Shown here: in pieces, positions 43,352-52,781 of the stretch
Numbering within the stretch: the stretch's first letter is position 1
Layout: every line of letters starts with the position of its first letter
Assembly: GCF_003952265.1 (NCBI RefSeq)
Contig: NZ_CP034438.1
Location: 434,001 to 498,000 of the forward strand
Direction of reading: 5' to 3'
Length of the DNA stretch: 64,000 nucleotides
Origin: Flaviflexus salsibiostraticola
Lineage (GTDB): Bacteria > Actinomycetota > Actinomycetes > Actinomycetales > Actinomycetaceae
Made by a program: the position numbers and the translations under genes
The notes under the pieces: generated by a model
The model's input: only the letters and a program-made list of their open reading frames with translations
Database searches by the model: none
Told to the model about the DNA's origin: nothing

Positions 43352-44392
43352 TCAAGCGCATACCGTCTGCAGCGGCTGGTCCTGGAGGTAGCGCTTGAGC
43401 TCGTCGACTCCGATCTCAACGGATGTCTGCATCGTGTCTGCTGACGTGCCTGCGAGATGGGAAACAAGCGTGATGTTGTCCAGATCGAGGAAAGGGTGGC
43501 CCTCCTGTAGAGGCTCGAGCGCGTAGACATCGACGGCGGCGCCGCCGATGCTCCGCTGGCGCAGCGCCTCCGCGAGCGCTTCTTCATCGACAAGGTCCGC
43601 GCGGGCGGTGTTGATGAGGTAAGCGGTCGGCTTCATCAGTGCGAGCGTGTCGGCATTGATGATGTGGTGACTCTCGGGACTGATGCGCAGGTGGAGAGAC
43701 ACGAAGTCTGACTGTCTCAGGAGCTCTTCGAGCGAGTCGACTCGCTCAACTCCCTCCTTCAGCGGGACATCGGCAGGCGCGAAGGGGTCGAATGCGATGA
43801 CCTTCGACTCGAATCCGACGAGGCGCTGTGCCACCCGTGAGCCGATATGCCCGAAGCCGATGAGGCCCACGGTGCACTTGCGCATGTCTCGGATGTAGTC
43901 CTGGTTGACGTACTTCTTGCACCAGACACCCTGCTTGAGCAGATGGTGGGATCGCGCGATGTTCTTGTTCTCCGCGATCATCATGCCGACCGTGAAGTCG
44001 GCGACGGCGTTTGCAGAGCGCCATGGAGCGTTGATGAGGGTGATGCCACGTGCTCTCAGCTCCTCGACATCGGCGTTTTCTATACCTCCTCTCAGCACTG
44101 CAACCAGCTTGAGATTGGGTGCGGCCTCAAGAACCTCCCGATTGACGGAGGCCACGTGGACGACAATGATGTCCGCGTCTGCGCAGTTGTCGAGCAGCTC
44201 CTGGCACGAGGGTGCGGCGTCGATGCCGGACCGCTCGAGAAGTCCCATCCGATCAGTGATCTTCCCGATCGAACTCATGTCGGTGTCTTCAACGATTGTC
44301 ACCTCCGCTCCGTACGTCTCGAGCTCGGTGAAGTCGCGCATCATCTCGGGAGTCACACCCCCGTCGGCTACGCAGAGTATCTTGGTTGTCAT
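43352..44392 (-). CDS. D-2-hydroxyacid dehydrogenase (phosphoglycerate-dehydrogenase-like)
   Basis: NAD-dependent dehydrogenase of 346 residues. The nucleotide loop is VGLIGFGHIGSRVAQRL (about 176-192); catalytic residues are seen as Arg in LINTARADLVDEEAL, Glu in LEPLQEGHPF and His in LVSHLAGTS. It oxidises or reduces a D-2-hydroxyacid; the operon with an FGGY kinase suggests a sugar acid or a reduced sugar product, but the substrate is unknown. ATG with TAGGAG 6 bases upstream. Last gene of the operon. Confidence 0.88.
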   Translation of the reverse strand: MTTKILCVADGGVTPEMMRDFTELETYGAEVTIVEDTDMSSIGKITDRMGLLERSGIDAAPSCQELLDNCADADIIVVHVASVNREVLEAAPNLKLVAVLRGGIENADVEELRARGITLINAPWRSANAVADFTVGMMIAENKNIARSHHLLKQGVWCKKYVNQDYIRDMRKCTVGLIGFGHIGSRVAQRLVGFESKVIAFDPFAPADVPLKEGVERVDSLEELLRQSDFVSLHLRISPESHHIINADTLALMKPTAYLINTARADLVDEEALAEALRQRSIGGAAVDVYALEPLQEGHPFLDLDNITLVSHLAGTSADTMQTSVEIGVDELKRYLQDQPLQTVCA

Positions 44393-44415
44393 AATTTTCT
44401 CCTAGTCTCTTTGTT

Positions 44416-44988
44416 TTATGACCGCAGGCGGGGCCACAGGGAGCGGTCGCTCGTGTTGATGGCGGAATAGCCGGCGTCGAAGAGTTCGTTCGCCATCTCC
44501 TCGGTCGAGATGAACCCGCCCGCGATCAGTGGCTTGCTTCCGGCAGAACTTATGAGGGACTCGGCGCAGTGCAGCGCCATCGGTCCCGGTGCGATCTCGA
44601 AGCCGTCCCACGGCATCGTGTTCATCTGGTTCGCGGCGGAGTCGAGCGATCTCGTATCAAGCAGGAAGAATCGCCAGTAGACAGCCATCCCTGCCTGGTG
44701 GGCCAGGCGGGCGGTCGATGAAGATCCCGTGAAGATGCCATCGACCGCGAACTCCTGCTTGAGCAGCGTCAGCCCCCTCTTATCGGCCTTCAGTCCCTGC
44801 ACCATGTCGGCTCGTACAAGAACCTTGTGTCCCGCGTTTCGGCACTTCCGAGCGAGCGGACCAACATTTCCGAGGTGGACGTCGGCGAGGAGCACCACCG
44901 ACGGTGGCGCATCGATCGCCGCGTCGAGCGTGGCCAGGTTGTGAACAGAGGGGATGACAACGCGGCTTCCGCGTTCGATGATCGTCAC
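44416..44988 (-). CDS. GlpP-family antiterminator
   Basis: Protein of 190 residues of the glycerol-3-phosphate-responsive antiterminator family. Typical parts are VVLLADVHLGNVGPLARKC (about 32-50), KVLVRADMVQGLKADKRGL (about 55-73), DGIFTGSSSTARLAHQAGM, YWRFFLLDTRSLDSAANQM and PLIAGGFISTEEMANELFDA. GlpP binds leader RNA and prevents termination when its ligand is present. GTG start overlaps the kinase stop (GTGA). The operon leader contains a clear intrinsic terminator, which is a fitting target. The effector could be the phosphorylated sugar formed by the kinase rather than glycerol-3-phosphate. Confidence 0.85.
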   Translation of the reverse strand: MTIIERGSRVVIPSVHNLATLDAAIDAPPSVVLLADVHLGNVGPLARKCRNAGHKVLVRADMVQGLKADKRGLTLLKQEFAVDGIFTGSSSTARLAHQAGMAVYWRFFLLDTRSLDSAANQMNTMPWDGFEIAPGPMALHCAESLISSAGSKPLIAGGFISTEEMANELFDAGYSAINTSDRSLWPRLRS

Positions 44989-46502
44989 TCAGCAGTCCCC
45001 TCCGACACGCGCCTATCAGCAGCCTCCACTGTGGCTCTCCAACGGCTGTAGGAGGCGCTGTAGTCAGCGCTTGGCTTGAATCGGGTCGGGGCGGGCGCAG
45101 GAACCATCGCTTCAGCGGCATCTGCGACTGAGGGATAGAGGCCGAGCGCCGTGGCGCCGACGATGACCGCTCCGAGAATGCCGGACTCCTCGACGTCGAC
45201 GCTCTCGATCTCCACTCCGATCACATCGGCGAACAGCTGTGTCCATCTCCGCGAACGAGTGACGCCGCCCGTGAGGCGGGCCCGCGACTTGAGCTTGTCG
45301 GTGTAGCTCCTGAGCTTTTCGATGTGCTCGAGGTGGGAGAGTGCCACACCTTCATAAATGGAGTAGAGCATCTGAGGAAGCCCGTCGGCGTTGGTGATGC
45401 CTGTGAAGCTGCCGGGCACATGAGGGTGCATACTCGTGCCGAACAGGAAGGGCAGGTAGGTGATCTCGGTATTCGAGGCGCCTTCCGAGTACGCCATCTC
45501 GTTGCAGAACTCGTACAGCTCCGCGTTGGACGCATCTGCGAAACTCGGAATCGCTCGCAGGACCTTCTGGATGAACCATTCGAGGTTCGCTGCCGAGGTC
45601 GGGGAGGCCTCCGTGATGAGGTACCTGCCGGGCAACGGCGCCATCGATGTCATGAACTGCTGATCGTCGAGCACAGGATCGGGCGAGAAGTAGCTGTTGA
45701 TCGACCACGTGCCGGCGATGACCGAGAGCTCATGGTCAGAGACACCACCAACGCCCACCGGCGCTCCGGAGATGTCAGAGACACCTGCGACCACGGGCGT
45801 GGTCTCCAACAGCCCGGTGGCGGCTGCGACCTCCGGCAGGACAGTGCCACCGATTCCGGTGGAATCGATGAGCGGGGGCAGCTTGCCCTCCCAGTTGCCG
45901 GCGTTCATCTTCGCGAAGACATCTTCATGAAGCTCATGGCTGACCATGTCGTACAGGTCGGTACACGAGGCATCCGTCCTTTCGAAGTTCGCGGCGCCCG
46001 TCAGCCGGTACCTGATGAAATCCTTGACCATGAAGATGTAGTGGGTCTTCTCCACAACCTCCGGCTCGTTCTCGGCGAGCCACGCGAGAATCGGGAGCGG
46101 ACCACCCGAGAACAGCGACTGCATGGTGAGGGGCTTGCACCTCTCCCGGTAGCTGCCATCCGCGTTCCACCTGTCGACAATGCCATGAGAACGGGAATCA
46201 TTCGAGATGATCCCGTTCCGCACCGGACGACCTTCAGCGTCCACGAGATAGACCCCGTTGCCGTGCCCCGTCAGAACCAGACCGGCGATGTCTGCCGGAT
46301 CGACCTGAGACTTCTCGACCACCTCGCGGATGACGGACACGTTGGCTTCCCAGAGCTCTTCCATGTCGCGCTCGCTCCAGCCGGGCGCCTGCACGATCGG
46401 GCGTACCGAACGCGATGTCATCGCGATCGACCTTCCATCCGCCGCATGAAGAGCGGCTTTCGTCACCGTGCCGCCGTTGTCAATTCCGAGAATGTACTGC
46501 AT
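44985..46502 (-). CDS. FGGY-family carbohydrate kinase
   Basis: Sugar kinase of 505 residues of the xylulokinase/glycerol-kinase fold. Phosphate motif 1 is ILGIDNGGTVTKAALH (residues 4-19); VLTGHGNGVYLVD (about 80-92), VAGVSDISGAPVGVGG (about 262-277), SVIAGTWSINSYF (about 284-296) and RLTGGVTRSRRWTQLFAD near the end complete the pattern. It resembles L-xylulokinase-type members; the substrate is not certain. ATG at 46502 is chosen because the protein begins with the motif 1 strand; the frame stays open to 46640 through the leader terminator, which cannot be coding. Confidence 0.9.
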   Translation of the reverse strand: MQYILGIDNGGTVTKAALHAADGRSIAMTSRSVRPIVQAPGWSERDMEELWEANVSVIREVVEKSQVDPADIAGLVLTGHGNGVYLVDAEGRPVRNGIISNDSRSHGIVDRWNADGSYRERCKPLTMQSLFSGGPLPILAWLAENEPEVVEKTHYIFMVKDFIRYRLTGAANFERTDASCTDLYDMVSHELHEDVFAKMNAGNWEGKLPPLIDSTGIGGTVLPEVAAATGLLETTPVVAGVSDISGAPVGVGGVSDHELSVIAGTWSINSYFSPDPVLDDQQFMTSMAPLPGRYLITEASPTSAANLEWFIQKVLRAIPSFADASNAELYEFCNEMAYSEGASNTEITYLPFLFGTSMHPHVPGSFTGITNADGLPQMLYSIYEGVALSHLEHIEKLRSYTDKLKSRARLTGGVTRSRRWTQLFADVIGVEIESVDVEESGILGAVIVGATALGLYPSVADAAEAMVPAPAPTRFKPSADYSASYSRWRATVEAADRRVSEGTAE

Positions 46503-46524
46503 CTTTGCATCCAATCCTGCAACC

Positions 46525-46560
46525 AAAAAAGCTCGCCACTTCGACATCGAAGTAGCGAGC
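46525..46560 (-). terminator. Intrinsic terminator in the leader of the FGGY kinase operon
   Basis: On the minus strand the stem is GCTCGCTACTTCG / CGAAGTGGCGAGC (46560 to 46531), 13 pairs with one U-G wobble and an ATGT loop, followed directly by six T (46530-46525). It lies 22 bases before the kinase start and after the promoter, so it is a premature terminator and the likely target of the GlpP-type protein in the same operon. Confidence 0.88.
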
Positions 46561-46605
46561 TGACCAATTGCACGTGCTCGTGAGTATTCTGTTTTGCCCT
46601 GCCAA

Positions 46606-46633
46606 CCTATAAGGCCCCTGATTGGTGTGTCAA
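46606..46633 (-). promoter_or_regulatory. Promoter of the FGGY kinase operon
   Basis: Read on the minus strand: consensus -35 TTGACA (46633-46628), 16-base spacer, -10 TATAGG (46611-46606). A start near 46599 gives a leader of about 97 bases that holds the terminator at 46525-46560. Confidence 0.6.
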
Positions 46634-46827
46634 GCGGCACACTGATTGGCGGCTGTGGACGAGAGGAACCGTCATCGCGGCTGCGCGCGCTTGACCATGC
46701 GGTGCGCGATAATCATGCCTCTGGCAGACGGCGCGCTCTTGGCATGACTCCGCATCGAAGACGGCGAGAGATCGGCGGTGCGAAGGCCTGAGAGTCGCTC
46801 CATCGCCAGTCTGGCTAGACTGAGCCC

Positions 46828-48174
46828 GTGGACTTATTCGATAACGCAGGCATGGAGCCGGAGGGGATCCCGAGCGATGCTCGCGGACCCCTCGCTGTGC
46901 GTATGCGTCCCCGCGGAGTCGAGGATGTTCTCGGCCAGGAGCATCTCCTCACCCCGGGATCTCCGCTCCGCAGGCTCATCGATTCCGAGTCCGACCAGTC
47001 GGGTCCCTCGTCCGTCATCCTCTGGGGGCCTCCCGGGACTGGCAAGACCACTCTCGCCTACCTCATCGCACGCTCGGGCTCTCGCAAATTCGTCGAGCTC
47101 TCTGCCGTCTCGGCCGGGGTCAAAGACCTTCGCGCCGTCATCTCCGAAGCCCGCCGGCATCTCGTCACCTCCGGTGCCGAGACCATTCTCTTCATCGACG
47201 AGGTCCACCGCTTCTCGAAGACCCAGCAGGATGCACTACTCCCCGCGGTCGAGAATCGGTGGGTCGTTCTTGTTGCCGCGACAACTGAGAATCCCTCCTT
47301 CTCGATCGTCACTCCACTGCTGTCGCGGTCGATCATGCTCACGCTGCGTGGGCTGGGACCTGAGCACATCGGTGAGCTGCTCGACCGGGCTGTGAGCGAT
47401 GAGAGGGGACTGGACGGCAGGTTCGCCCTGCCGGAGGAGTCGCGGGACATGATCGTGCGGCTCGCGGGCTCCGATGCGAGGCGGAGCCTGACCGTTCTTG
47501 AGGCTGCCGCAGGCACGACCGCCGCCCGCGGCGAGGACACGATCACGGTCGAGGACGTCTCCGAGGCGATTGACGTTGCCGCCGTGACCTATGACCGGGA
47601 TGGCGATGCGCACTATGACGTGATCTCGGCCTTCATCAAGTCGATCCGCGGCTCTCATGTCGATGCGGCGATGCACTACCTGGCTCGGATGCTCGAGGCA
47701 GGGGAGGACCCCCGGTTCGTCGCACGCAGGCTCATGATCTCCGCGGCCGAGGACATCGGCATGGCGGACCCCTCCGCTCTGCAGACTGCAACGGCCGCCG
47801 CTCAGTCCGTTGCCCTGGTCGGCATGCCCGAGGCGCGTATCATCCTCGCCGAGGCTGTCGTCCATTTGGCCACGGCCCCCAAGTCGAATGCTGCCTACAA
47901 CGCGATCAATGCCGCCATCGCCGATGTGAAGGCCGGCAAGGTGGGGACGATACCCAACCATCTGCGCGATGGTTCCGTGTGGGCATCCCGCCAGACCGGG
48001 GCGGGGGAGGGCTACAAGTACTCCCACGACTATCCCGGGCATGTGGTCGGCCAGCAGTACCTGCCCGATGAGCTCGAGGGCACCCGCTACTACGAGCCGA
48101 CTGAGAACGGCTTCGAGGCGCAGGTGGCGCCGCGTCTCGCGAAGTATCGCTCCATTGTCGACGGCGAACAGTAA
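46828..48174 (+). CDS. rarA: Replication-associated recombination protein A (RarA/MgsA)
   Basis: AAA+ ATPase of 448 residues acting at stalled replication forks. It shows the clamp-loader-like N-terminus [18 protein letters not shown], Walker [18 protein letters not shown] (about 66-82), Walker [19 protein letters not shown] (about 119-136) and the C-terminal MgsA part with [23 protein letters not shown] sequence and [21 protein letters not shown] start at 46828. From here on the window shows conserved actinobacterial gene order; in relatives this gene usually follows aspS closely. Confidence 0.95.
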   Translation: MDLFDNAGMEPEGIPSDARGPLAVRMRPRGVEDVLGQEHLLTPGSPLRRLIDSESDQSGPSSVILWGPPGTGKTTLAYLIARSGSRKFVELSAVSAGVKDLRAVISEARRHLVTSGAETILFIDEVHRFSKTQQDALLPAVENRWVVLVAATTENPSFSIVTPLLSRSIMLTLRGLGPEHIGELLDRAVSDERGLDGRFALPEESRDMIVRLAGSDARRSLTVLEAAAGTTAARGEDTITVEDVSEAIDVAAVTYDRDGDAHYDVISAFIKSIRGSHVDAAMHYLARMLEAGEDPRFVARRLMISAAEDIGMADPSALQTATAAAQSVALVGMPEARIILAEAVVHLATAPKSNAAYNAINAAIADVKAGKVGTIPNHLRDGSVWASRQTGAGEGYKYSHDYPGHVVGQQYLPDELEGTRYYEPTENGFEAQVAPRLAKYRSIVDGEQ

Positions 48175-48476
48175 CAGAGCCCATTAAGCGCTCCCCGAAA
48201 ACGAGCGGCCACTGATGGCCGAGTGAGAACGGACCCCGGACAGAACGACCAGCCAAACGCCACGGGACCGGTCGTAACGGATAAACCCGCTTTGCTCGTG
48301 CGCGTGCGGTTTCGAGTTGCATCTCACGCCCCGCTCCGCCGATTGCCACTGCTGTCCCTGTGCGGGGCGGTGGTACGCTTGTTCGGTTGCTTCGGCAACT
48401 CCCTGGGGCCTTAGCCACAAGGTGGCCCCGCGGGATCGAATGATCGGTTCCGTGCACATGATTCGACAGGAGAAGT
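48175..48476. other. Leader region of rpsD
   Basis: About 300 noncoding bases. A small hairpin GGCCA/TGGCC lies at 48207-48220 and a second structured part at 48405-48429. No open frame with ribosome site is seen. Confidence 0.5.
48405..48429 (+). promoter_or_regulatory. Possible structured leader of rpsD mRNA
   Basis: GGGGCC (48405-48410) can pair with GGCCCC (48424-48429), while GCCAC (48414-48418) can pair with GTGGC (48422-48426); the two pairings share bases and exclude each other. It lies 48 bases before rpsD. S4 is known to repress its own mRNA in other bacteria, so an autoregulatory site is possible but unproven. Confidence 0.35.
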
Positions 48477-49097
48477 ATGGCTAACTCACGTTCCCGCAAG
48501 CAGGTGCGCCTCTCGCGTGCCCTCGGCATCGCCCTCACCCCCAAGGCTGAGCGCTACATGCAGCGCCGCCCGTACCGTCCGGGTGAGCACGGCCGCGGCC
48601 GCACCAAGGATTCGGACTACTCGGTCCGTCTCAAGGAGAAGCAGCGTCTTCGCGCCCAGTACGGCATCCGCGAGTCGCAGCTTCGCACCCAGTTCGAAGA
48701 GGCTCGTCGCATTGAGGGTCAGACCGGTGAGAACCTCATCGAGCTGCTCGAGATGCGCCTCGACGCCCTCGTCCTTCGTGCCGGCTTCGCCCGCACGATC
48801 GCCCAGGCCCGCCAGGTCGTCGTCCACCGCCACATCCTCGTGGATGGCCGTATTGTCGACCGCCCCTCCTTCAAGGTGAAGCCGGGCCAGGTCATCCAGG
48901 TCAAGGCCCGCTCGCAGGCTTCGGACCAGTTCCTCATGGCCGCCCAGGGCGTCCACCGCGACGTTCTGCCGAACGTTCCTGAGTACCTCGACGTTGAGCT
49001 TGAGAAGCTCAAGTTCACCCTCGTGCGCCGCCCCAAGCGAGCCGAGGTTCCGGTTGCCTGTGACGTGCAGCTGGTCGTCGAGTTCTACTCTCGCTGA
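48477..49097 (+). CDS. rpsD: 30S ribosomal protein S4
   Basis: Primary 16S rRNA-binding protein of 206 residues that starts 30S assembly. The S4 RNA-binding domain reads RLDALVLRAGFARTIAQARQ and VVHRHILVDGRIVDRPSFKV. The N-terminus lacks the zinc cysteines, so it is the zinc-free version. AGGAG is placed 7 bases before the ATG. It is transcribed as its own unit with a 300-base leader. Confidence 0.97.
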   Translation: MANSRSRKQVRLSRALGIALTPKAERYMQRRPYRPGEHGRGRTKDSDYSVRLKEKQRLRAQYGIRESQLRTQFEEARRIEGQTGENLIELLEMRLDALVLRAGFARTIAQARQVVVHRHILVDGRIVDRPSFKVKPGQVIQVKARSQASDQFLMAAQGVHRDVLPNVPEYLDVELEKLKFTLVRRPKRAEVPVACDVQLVVEFYSR

Positions 49098-49159
49098 TAC
49101 ACGATTGGACGCCCCGGGCAGATATGCTCGGGGCGTTCCATCTATCCAAGGAGACAGCC

Positions 49160-49501
49160 ATGGAGATCACCCTCGGCGGTATCGCCGCACTCATCGCCGC
49201 ACTCGCGTTCGTCGCACTCGTCATCTTCCTCATCCGCCCGCTGGCGAAGCTGGGGAAGACGTTCGATGAGCTGACCGTGTCGGTGGAGAAGCTGACCGAC
49301 GAGACGATCCCGGCGCTGACGAACGCGGCCGAGACGGTGGCTCTCACAAACATCCAGCTCGAGCGGCTCGACACGATCACCTCGGCTGCGGCCCGCACCG
49401 CGGAGGACGTCTCCGCCACGACGACCATCGTCACCTCGACCATCGCGGCGCCCTTCCTGGCCGTCCGCAGGTTTGTGGGCAGGGCCCGCAGGGGACGCTA
49501 G
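49160..49501 (+). CDS. DUF948 membrane protein
   Basis: Small protein of 113 residues with one N-terminal TM (about 7-27) and a long alpha-helical, coiled-coil-like part rich in Thr, Ala and Glu, ending in a basic tail RRFVGRARRGR. DUF948 proteins have no settled function and in actinobacteria often lie between rpsD or rarA and alaS, as here. ATG at 49160 is preceded by AAGGAGA at the right spacing; the frame upstream to 49124 is not needed. Confidence 0.85.
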   Translation: MEITLGGIAALIAALAFVALVIFLIRPLAKLGKTFDELTVSVEKLTDETIPALTNAAETVALTNIQLERLDTITSAAARTAEDVSATTTIVTSTIAAPFLAVRRFVGRARRGR

Positions 49502-49611
49502 AATTACATGCAGTCTTAATGACGCTACGGGACATGGTGTTCCCGCTGAAATAATTACCGCTGATTACAGTGCAGCACAAGGCTTGAGACGCGGTATAGC
49601 GAAGAGGAATA

Positions 49612-52278
49612 ATGCGCACTTCTGAAATTCGGACACGCTGGCTGGATTACTTCCGCAGGCATGACCACCACATCGCCGACTCGGTCTCTCTCGTGTCGCC
49701 CGATCCGTCGATCCTCTTCACGATCGCCGGCGTGGTCCCCTTCATCCCCTACATCATCGGGACGGAAGAGGCTCCCTGGCCGCGTGCGGCCTCCGTGCAG
49801 AAGTGCATCCGCACCAACGACATCGAGAACGTCGGCCGGACCACCCGCCATGGCACGTTCTTCCAGATGAACGGCAACTTCTCGTTCGGCGACTACTTCA
49901 AAGAGGGCGCCATCGATCTCGCGTGGGGCCTGCTGACCGGCTCGCTCGACGAGGGCGGCTACGGCCTGGACGGCGACCGCCTCTGGGTCACCATCTGGGA
50001 GGAGGACGATGAGACGTACGACATCTGGACGAAGAAGATCGGCCTCGATCCCAAGCACATCGTCAAGCTGACCCGCGAAGAGATCTTCTGGTCGACCGGC
50101 CAGCCCGGCCCCGCCGGCCCCTGCGCCGAGATCCACTACGACCGCGGCCCCGAGTTCGGTCCCGAGGCCGTGGGCGGCAACGTCGATCCGGGCGGCGACC
50201 GCTATCTCGAGGTGTGGAACCTCGTGTTCGACCAGTACCTGCGCGGCGAGGGTGCGGGATCCGATTACCCGCTGCTCGGCGAGCTCGACCGGAAGGCGAT
50301 CGATACGGGCGCCGGCCTCGAGCGCATTGCCTACCTGCTCCAGGGCAAGAACAACATGTACGAGATCGACGAGGTCTTCCCCGTCATTCAGCGCACGGAG
50401 GAGCTGACCGGCAAGACCTACGGCGCCGACACGGAAGATGATGTGAAGATGCGCATCATCGCCGACCACGTGCGCTCCTCCCTCATGCTCATCGGTGACG
50501 GCGTCCGTCCCGGTAACGATGGCCGCGGCTACGTGCTCCGCCGCCTCATCCGCCGTGCCGTCCGCTCGGTTCGCCTCCTCGGAGTCGACGAGGTCGCAAT
50601 GCCGGCTCTTCTTCCCGTCTCGAAGGACGTCATGGCGGCCTCCTACCCGGGCCTCGAGACCGACTTCGACCGTATCTCCCAGATCGCCTACGCCGAGGAG
50701 GAGGCCTTCCGCAGGACCCTCCAGTCCGGCACGGCGATCTTCGAGGGTGCGGTGCGCAGGCTCAAGTCCTCGGGTGCCACCCCGGTGCTGACGGGCTCGG
50801 ATGCATTCACGCTCCATGACACGTACGGTTTCCCGATCGACCTCACGCTCGAGATGGCGGAGGAGGCCGGTGTCCAGGTCGACGCCGATGGCTTCACCGC
50901 ACTCATGAAGGAGCAGAAGGAGCGCGCCCGCGCCGACGCGCAGGCGAAGAAGACCGGGCACGTCGATGTCCAGGTCTACTCGGAGCTGCTCGGACGCAAG
51001 GGCAAGACCCAGTTCCTTGGATACACGGACACCGCGACCGATGGCCGCGTCATCGGTATCCTCGTCGACGGCCAGCCCAGCCCCGCGGCTGAGGCTCCCG
51101 CCGAAATCGAGGTCATCCTCGACCAGACGCCCTTCTGGGCAGAGCAGGGCGGCCAGCTCGCCGACCACGGCACGATCTCGGTGGCCGGCGGCGGACTCGT
51201 CGACGTCCACGACGTCCAATCCCCGGTCAAGGGCCTTATCGTCCACCGCGGCACGCTGACCGAGGGTGCGATCGCGCTTGAGGACACCGTCCACGCCCAG
51301 ATCGATGTCACCCGACGCGGGCAGATCGCCCGCGCCCACACGGCGACCCACATGGTCCACAAGGCGCTGCACGAGCACCTTGGCGAGCAGGCGACGCAGG
51401 CCGGTTCGGAGAACTCCCCGTCCCGCATGCGGTTCGACTTCCGCCACGGCCAGCAGGTGCCGACCGACATCCTCTCCAGCATCGAGGCACGCGTCAACGA
51501 GCGCCTCCAGGAGAACCTCAGCGTCACCGATGAGGTCATGAGCCTCGATGAGGCGAAGAAGCAGGGCGCGACCGCCCTCTTCGGCGAGAAGTACGGTGAT
51601 GTCGTCCGTGTGGTCTCGATCGGCGGGGAGTGGTCGAAGGAGCTCTGCGCGGGCACCCACGTTCCCGAGACCGGGACCATCGGTCTCGTGTCCGTCCTCG
51701 GTGAGGCCTCGATCGGCTCCGGCGTGCGCCGCATCGACGCCCTTGTCGGTGCCGGCGCCTACGCCGAGGGTGCGAAGGAGCGGGCGATCCTCTCCCAGGT
51801 CTCCTCCCAGCTCGGCGCGCGGACCACGGAGCTTCCCGACCGCATCGCCGCTCTCATGAACCGCCTCAAGGCCGCCGAGAAGGAACTGGCCGCGATGCGG
51901 ACCGCCCAGCTCATGGCCGGCGCCGAGCAGATCGCCCAGAGCGCGACGCGCCACGGTGATGTGCTGTACGCCACGAAGGACCTCGGTGACGGGGCCACGG
52001 GCGATGATCTGCGCACCCTCGCGCTCGATGTCCGGGCCAGGCTCGGCTCCGAGCCCGCGGTTGTCGCGATCTTCGGCCAGTCGAAGGGTCGCCCCACGGT
52101 CGTCATCGCGACGAACGAGGCGGCCCGCGAGAAGGGCGTCAAGGCTGGCGCTCTCGTCAAGGTCGCCTCGGGGATCCTCGGCGGCGGCGGTGGCGGCAAG
52201 GACGATGTCGCTCAGGGCGGCGGCCAGGATGCCTCGAAGATCGCCGAGGCATCGGCTGCGGTAGCGAGCGCCCTCTGA
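49612..52278 (+). CDS. alaS: Alanyl-tRNA synthetase
   Basis: Enzyme of 888 residues that charges tRNA-Ala and clears mischarged Ser or Gly. The class II core has VQKCIRTNDIENVGRTTRH (about 63-81) and FFQMNGNFSFGDYFKEGA (about 83-100); the editing domain has HTATHMVHKALHEH (about 575-588) and CAGTHVPETG (about 678-687), the zinc-binding HxxxH and CxxxH. The C-Ala domain ends in the Gly-rich ILGGGGGGKDDVAQGGGQ. AAGAGGAAT precedes the ATG. No T-box could be recognised in the short leader. Confidence 0.97.
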   Translation: MRTSEIRTRWLDYFRRHDHHIADSVSLVSPDPSILFTIAGVVPFIPYIIGTEEAPWPRAASVQKCIRTNDIENVGRTTRHGTFFQMNGNFSFGDYFKEGAIDLAWGLLTGSLDEGGYGLDGDRLWVTIWEEDDETYDIWTKKIGLDPKHIVKLTREEIFWSTGQPGPAGPCAEIHYDRGPEFGPEAVGGNVDPGGDRYLEVWNLVFDQYLRGEGAGSDYPLLGELDRKAIDTGAGLERIAYLLQGKNNMYEIDEVFPVIQRTEELTGKTYGADTEDDVKMRIIADHVRSSLMLIGDGVRPGNDGRGYVLRRLIRRAVRSVRLLGVDEVAMPALLPVSKDVMAASYPGLETDFDRISQIAYAEEEAFRRTLQSGTAIFEGAVRRLKSSGATPVLTGSDAFTLHDTYGFPIDLTLEMAEEAGVQVDADGFTALMKEQKERARADAQAKKTGHVDVQVYSELLGRKGKTQFLGYTDTATDGRVIGILVDGQPSPAAEAPAEIEVILDQTPFWAEQGGQLADHGTISVAGGGLVDVHDVQSPVKGLIVHRGTLTEGAIALEDTVHAQIDVTRRGQIARAHTATHMVHKALHEHLGEQATQAGSENSPSRMRFDFRHGQQVPTDILSSIEARVNERLQENLSVTDEVMSLDEAKKQGATALFGEKYGDVVRVVSIGGEWSKELCAGTHVPETGTIGLVSVLGEASIGSGVRRIDALVGAGAYAEGAKERAILSQVSSQLGARTTELPDRIAALMNRLKAAEKELAAMRTAQLMAGAEQIAQSATRHGDVLYATKDLGDGATGDDLRTLALDVRARLGSEPAVVAIFGQSKGRPTVVIATNEAAREKGVKAGALVKVASGILGGGGGGKDDVAQGGGQDASKIAEASAAVASAL

Positions 52279-52280
52279 GC

Positions 52281-52781
52281 ATGCGACGCGGTGTGCGCCT
52301 GGCCTTCGATGTGGGCCGGGCGCGCATCGGCGTCGCCGCGTGCGACGCGCAGTCGATCCTCTGCACACCCGTCGAGACCCTTTACCGCGACAAGCGGGGC
52401 GTGGGCCACCTCGACGATGTTGATGACCTCATCGACGAGTACAGACCGATCGAGATCATCGTCGGCCTGCCGAAGAATATGGACGGCACCGAGGGAATGT
52501 CGGCCCGGGATGCCCGGAAGTTCGCCCGTCAGGTAGCGTTACGCCATCGTGATATTGCTGTACGTTTAGTTGACGAAAGACTGACAACAGTCAGCGCGCA
52601 CCGTGCCCTGCACGAGTCAGGCCGTTCCATGCGCTCCCACCGAGCCGTGGTCGACCAGGTCTCCGCCGTCCTCATCCTGGAGCTGGCGCTCGAGATCGAG
52701 GAGAAGACCGGGGAGCCGGCGGGCGAGCAGGTGAGCAGAAAGGGACCCGATGGGGGACATATTCGAGGCCTTCAGCGATGA
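52281..52781 (+). CDS. ruvX: Holliday-junction-resolvase-like protein RuvX (YqgF)
   Basis: RNase H-fold nuclease of 166 residues, implicated in 16S rRNA 5' maturation and in recombination. It has the family marks LAFDVGRARIGVAACD (about 7-22), VGLPKNMDGTEGMSA (about 61-75) and VRLVDERLTTVSAHR (about 95-109). The C-terminus is extended by about 25 hydrophilic residues. It begins two bases after alaS and overlaps mltG by 32 bases. Confidence 0.93.
   Translation: MRRGVRLAFDVGRARIGVAACDAQSILCTPVETLYRDKRGVGHLDDVDDLIDEYRPIEIIVGLPKNMDGTEGMSARDARKFARQVALRHRDIAVRLVDERLTTVSAHRALHESGRSMRSHRAVVDQVSAVLILELALEIEEKTGEPAGEQVSRKGPDGGHIRGLQR

Noticed and set aside
49502..49611. Possible T-box leader before alaS
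   Set aside because: The space is only 110 bases and contains no T-box sequence, specifier loop or terminator.
49555..52368. A 937-codon open frame antisense to alaS, and similar long antisense frames over mltG, aroC, aroKB, pyrC and rarA
   Set aside because: They are mirror frames of high-GC coding sequence; they have no domain pattern and no ribosome sites, while the sense genes are certain.
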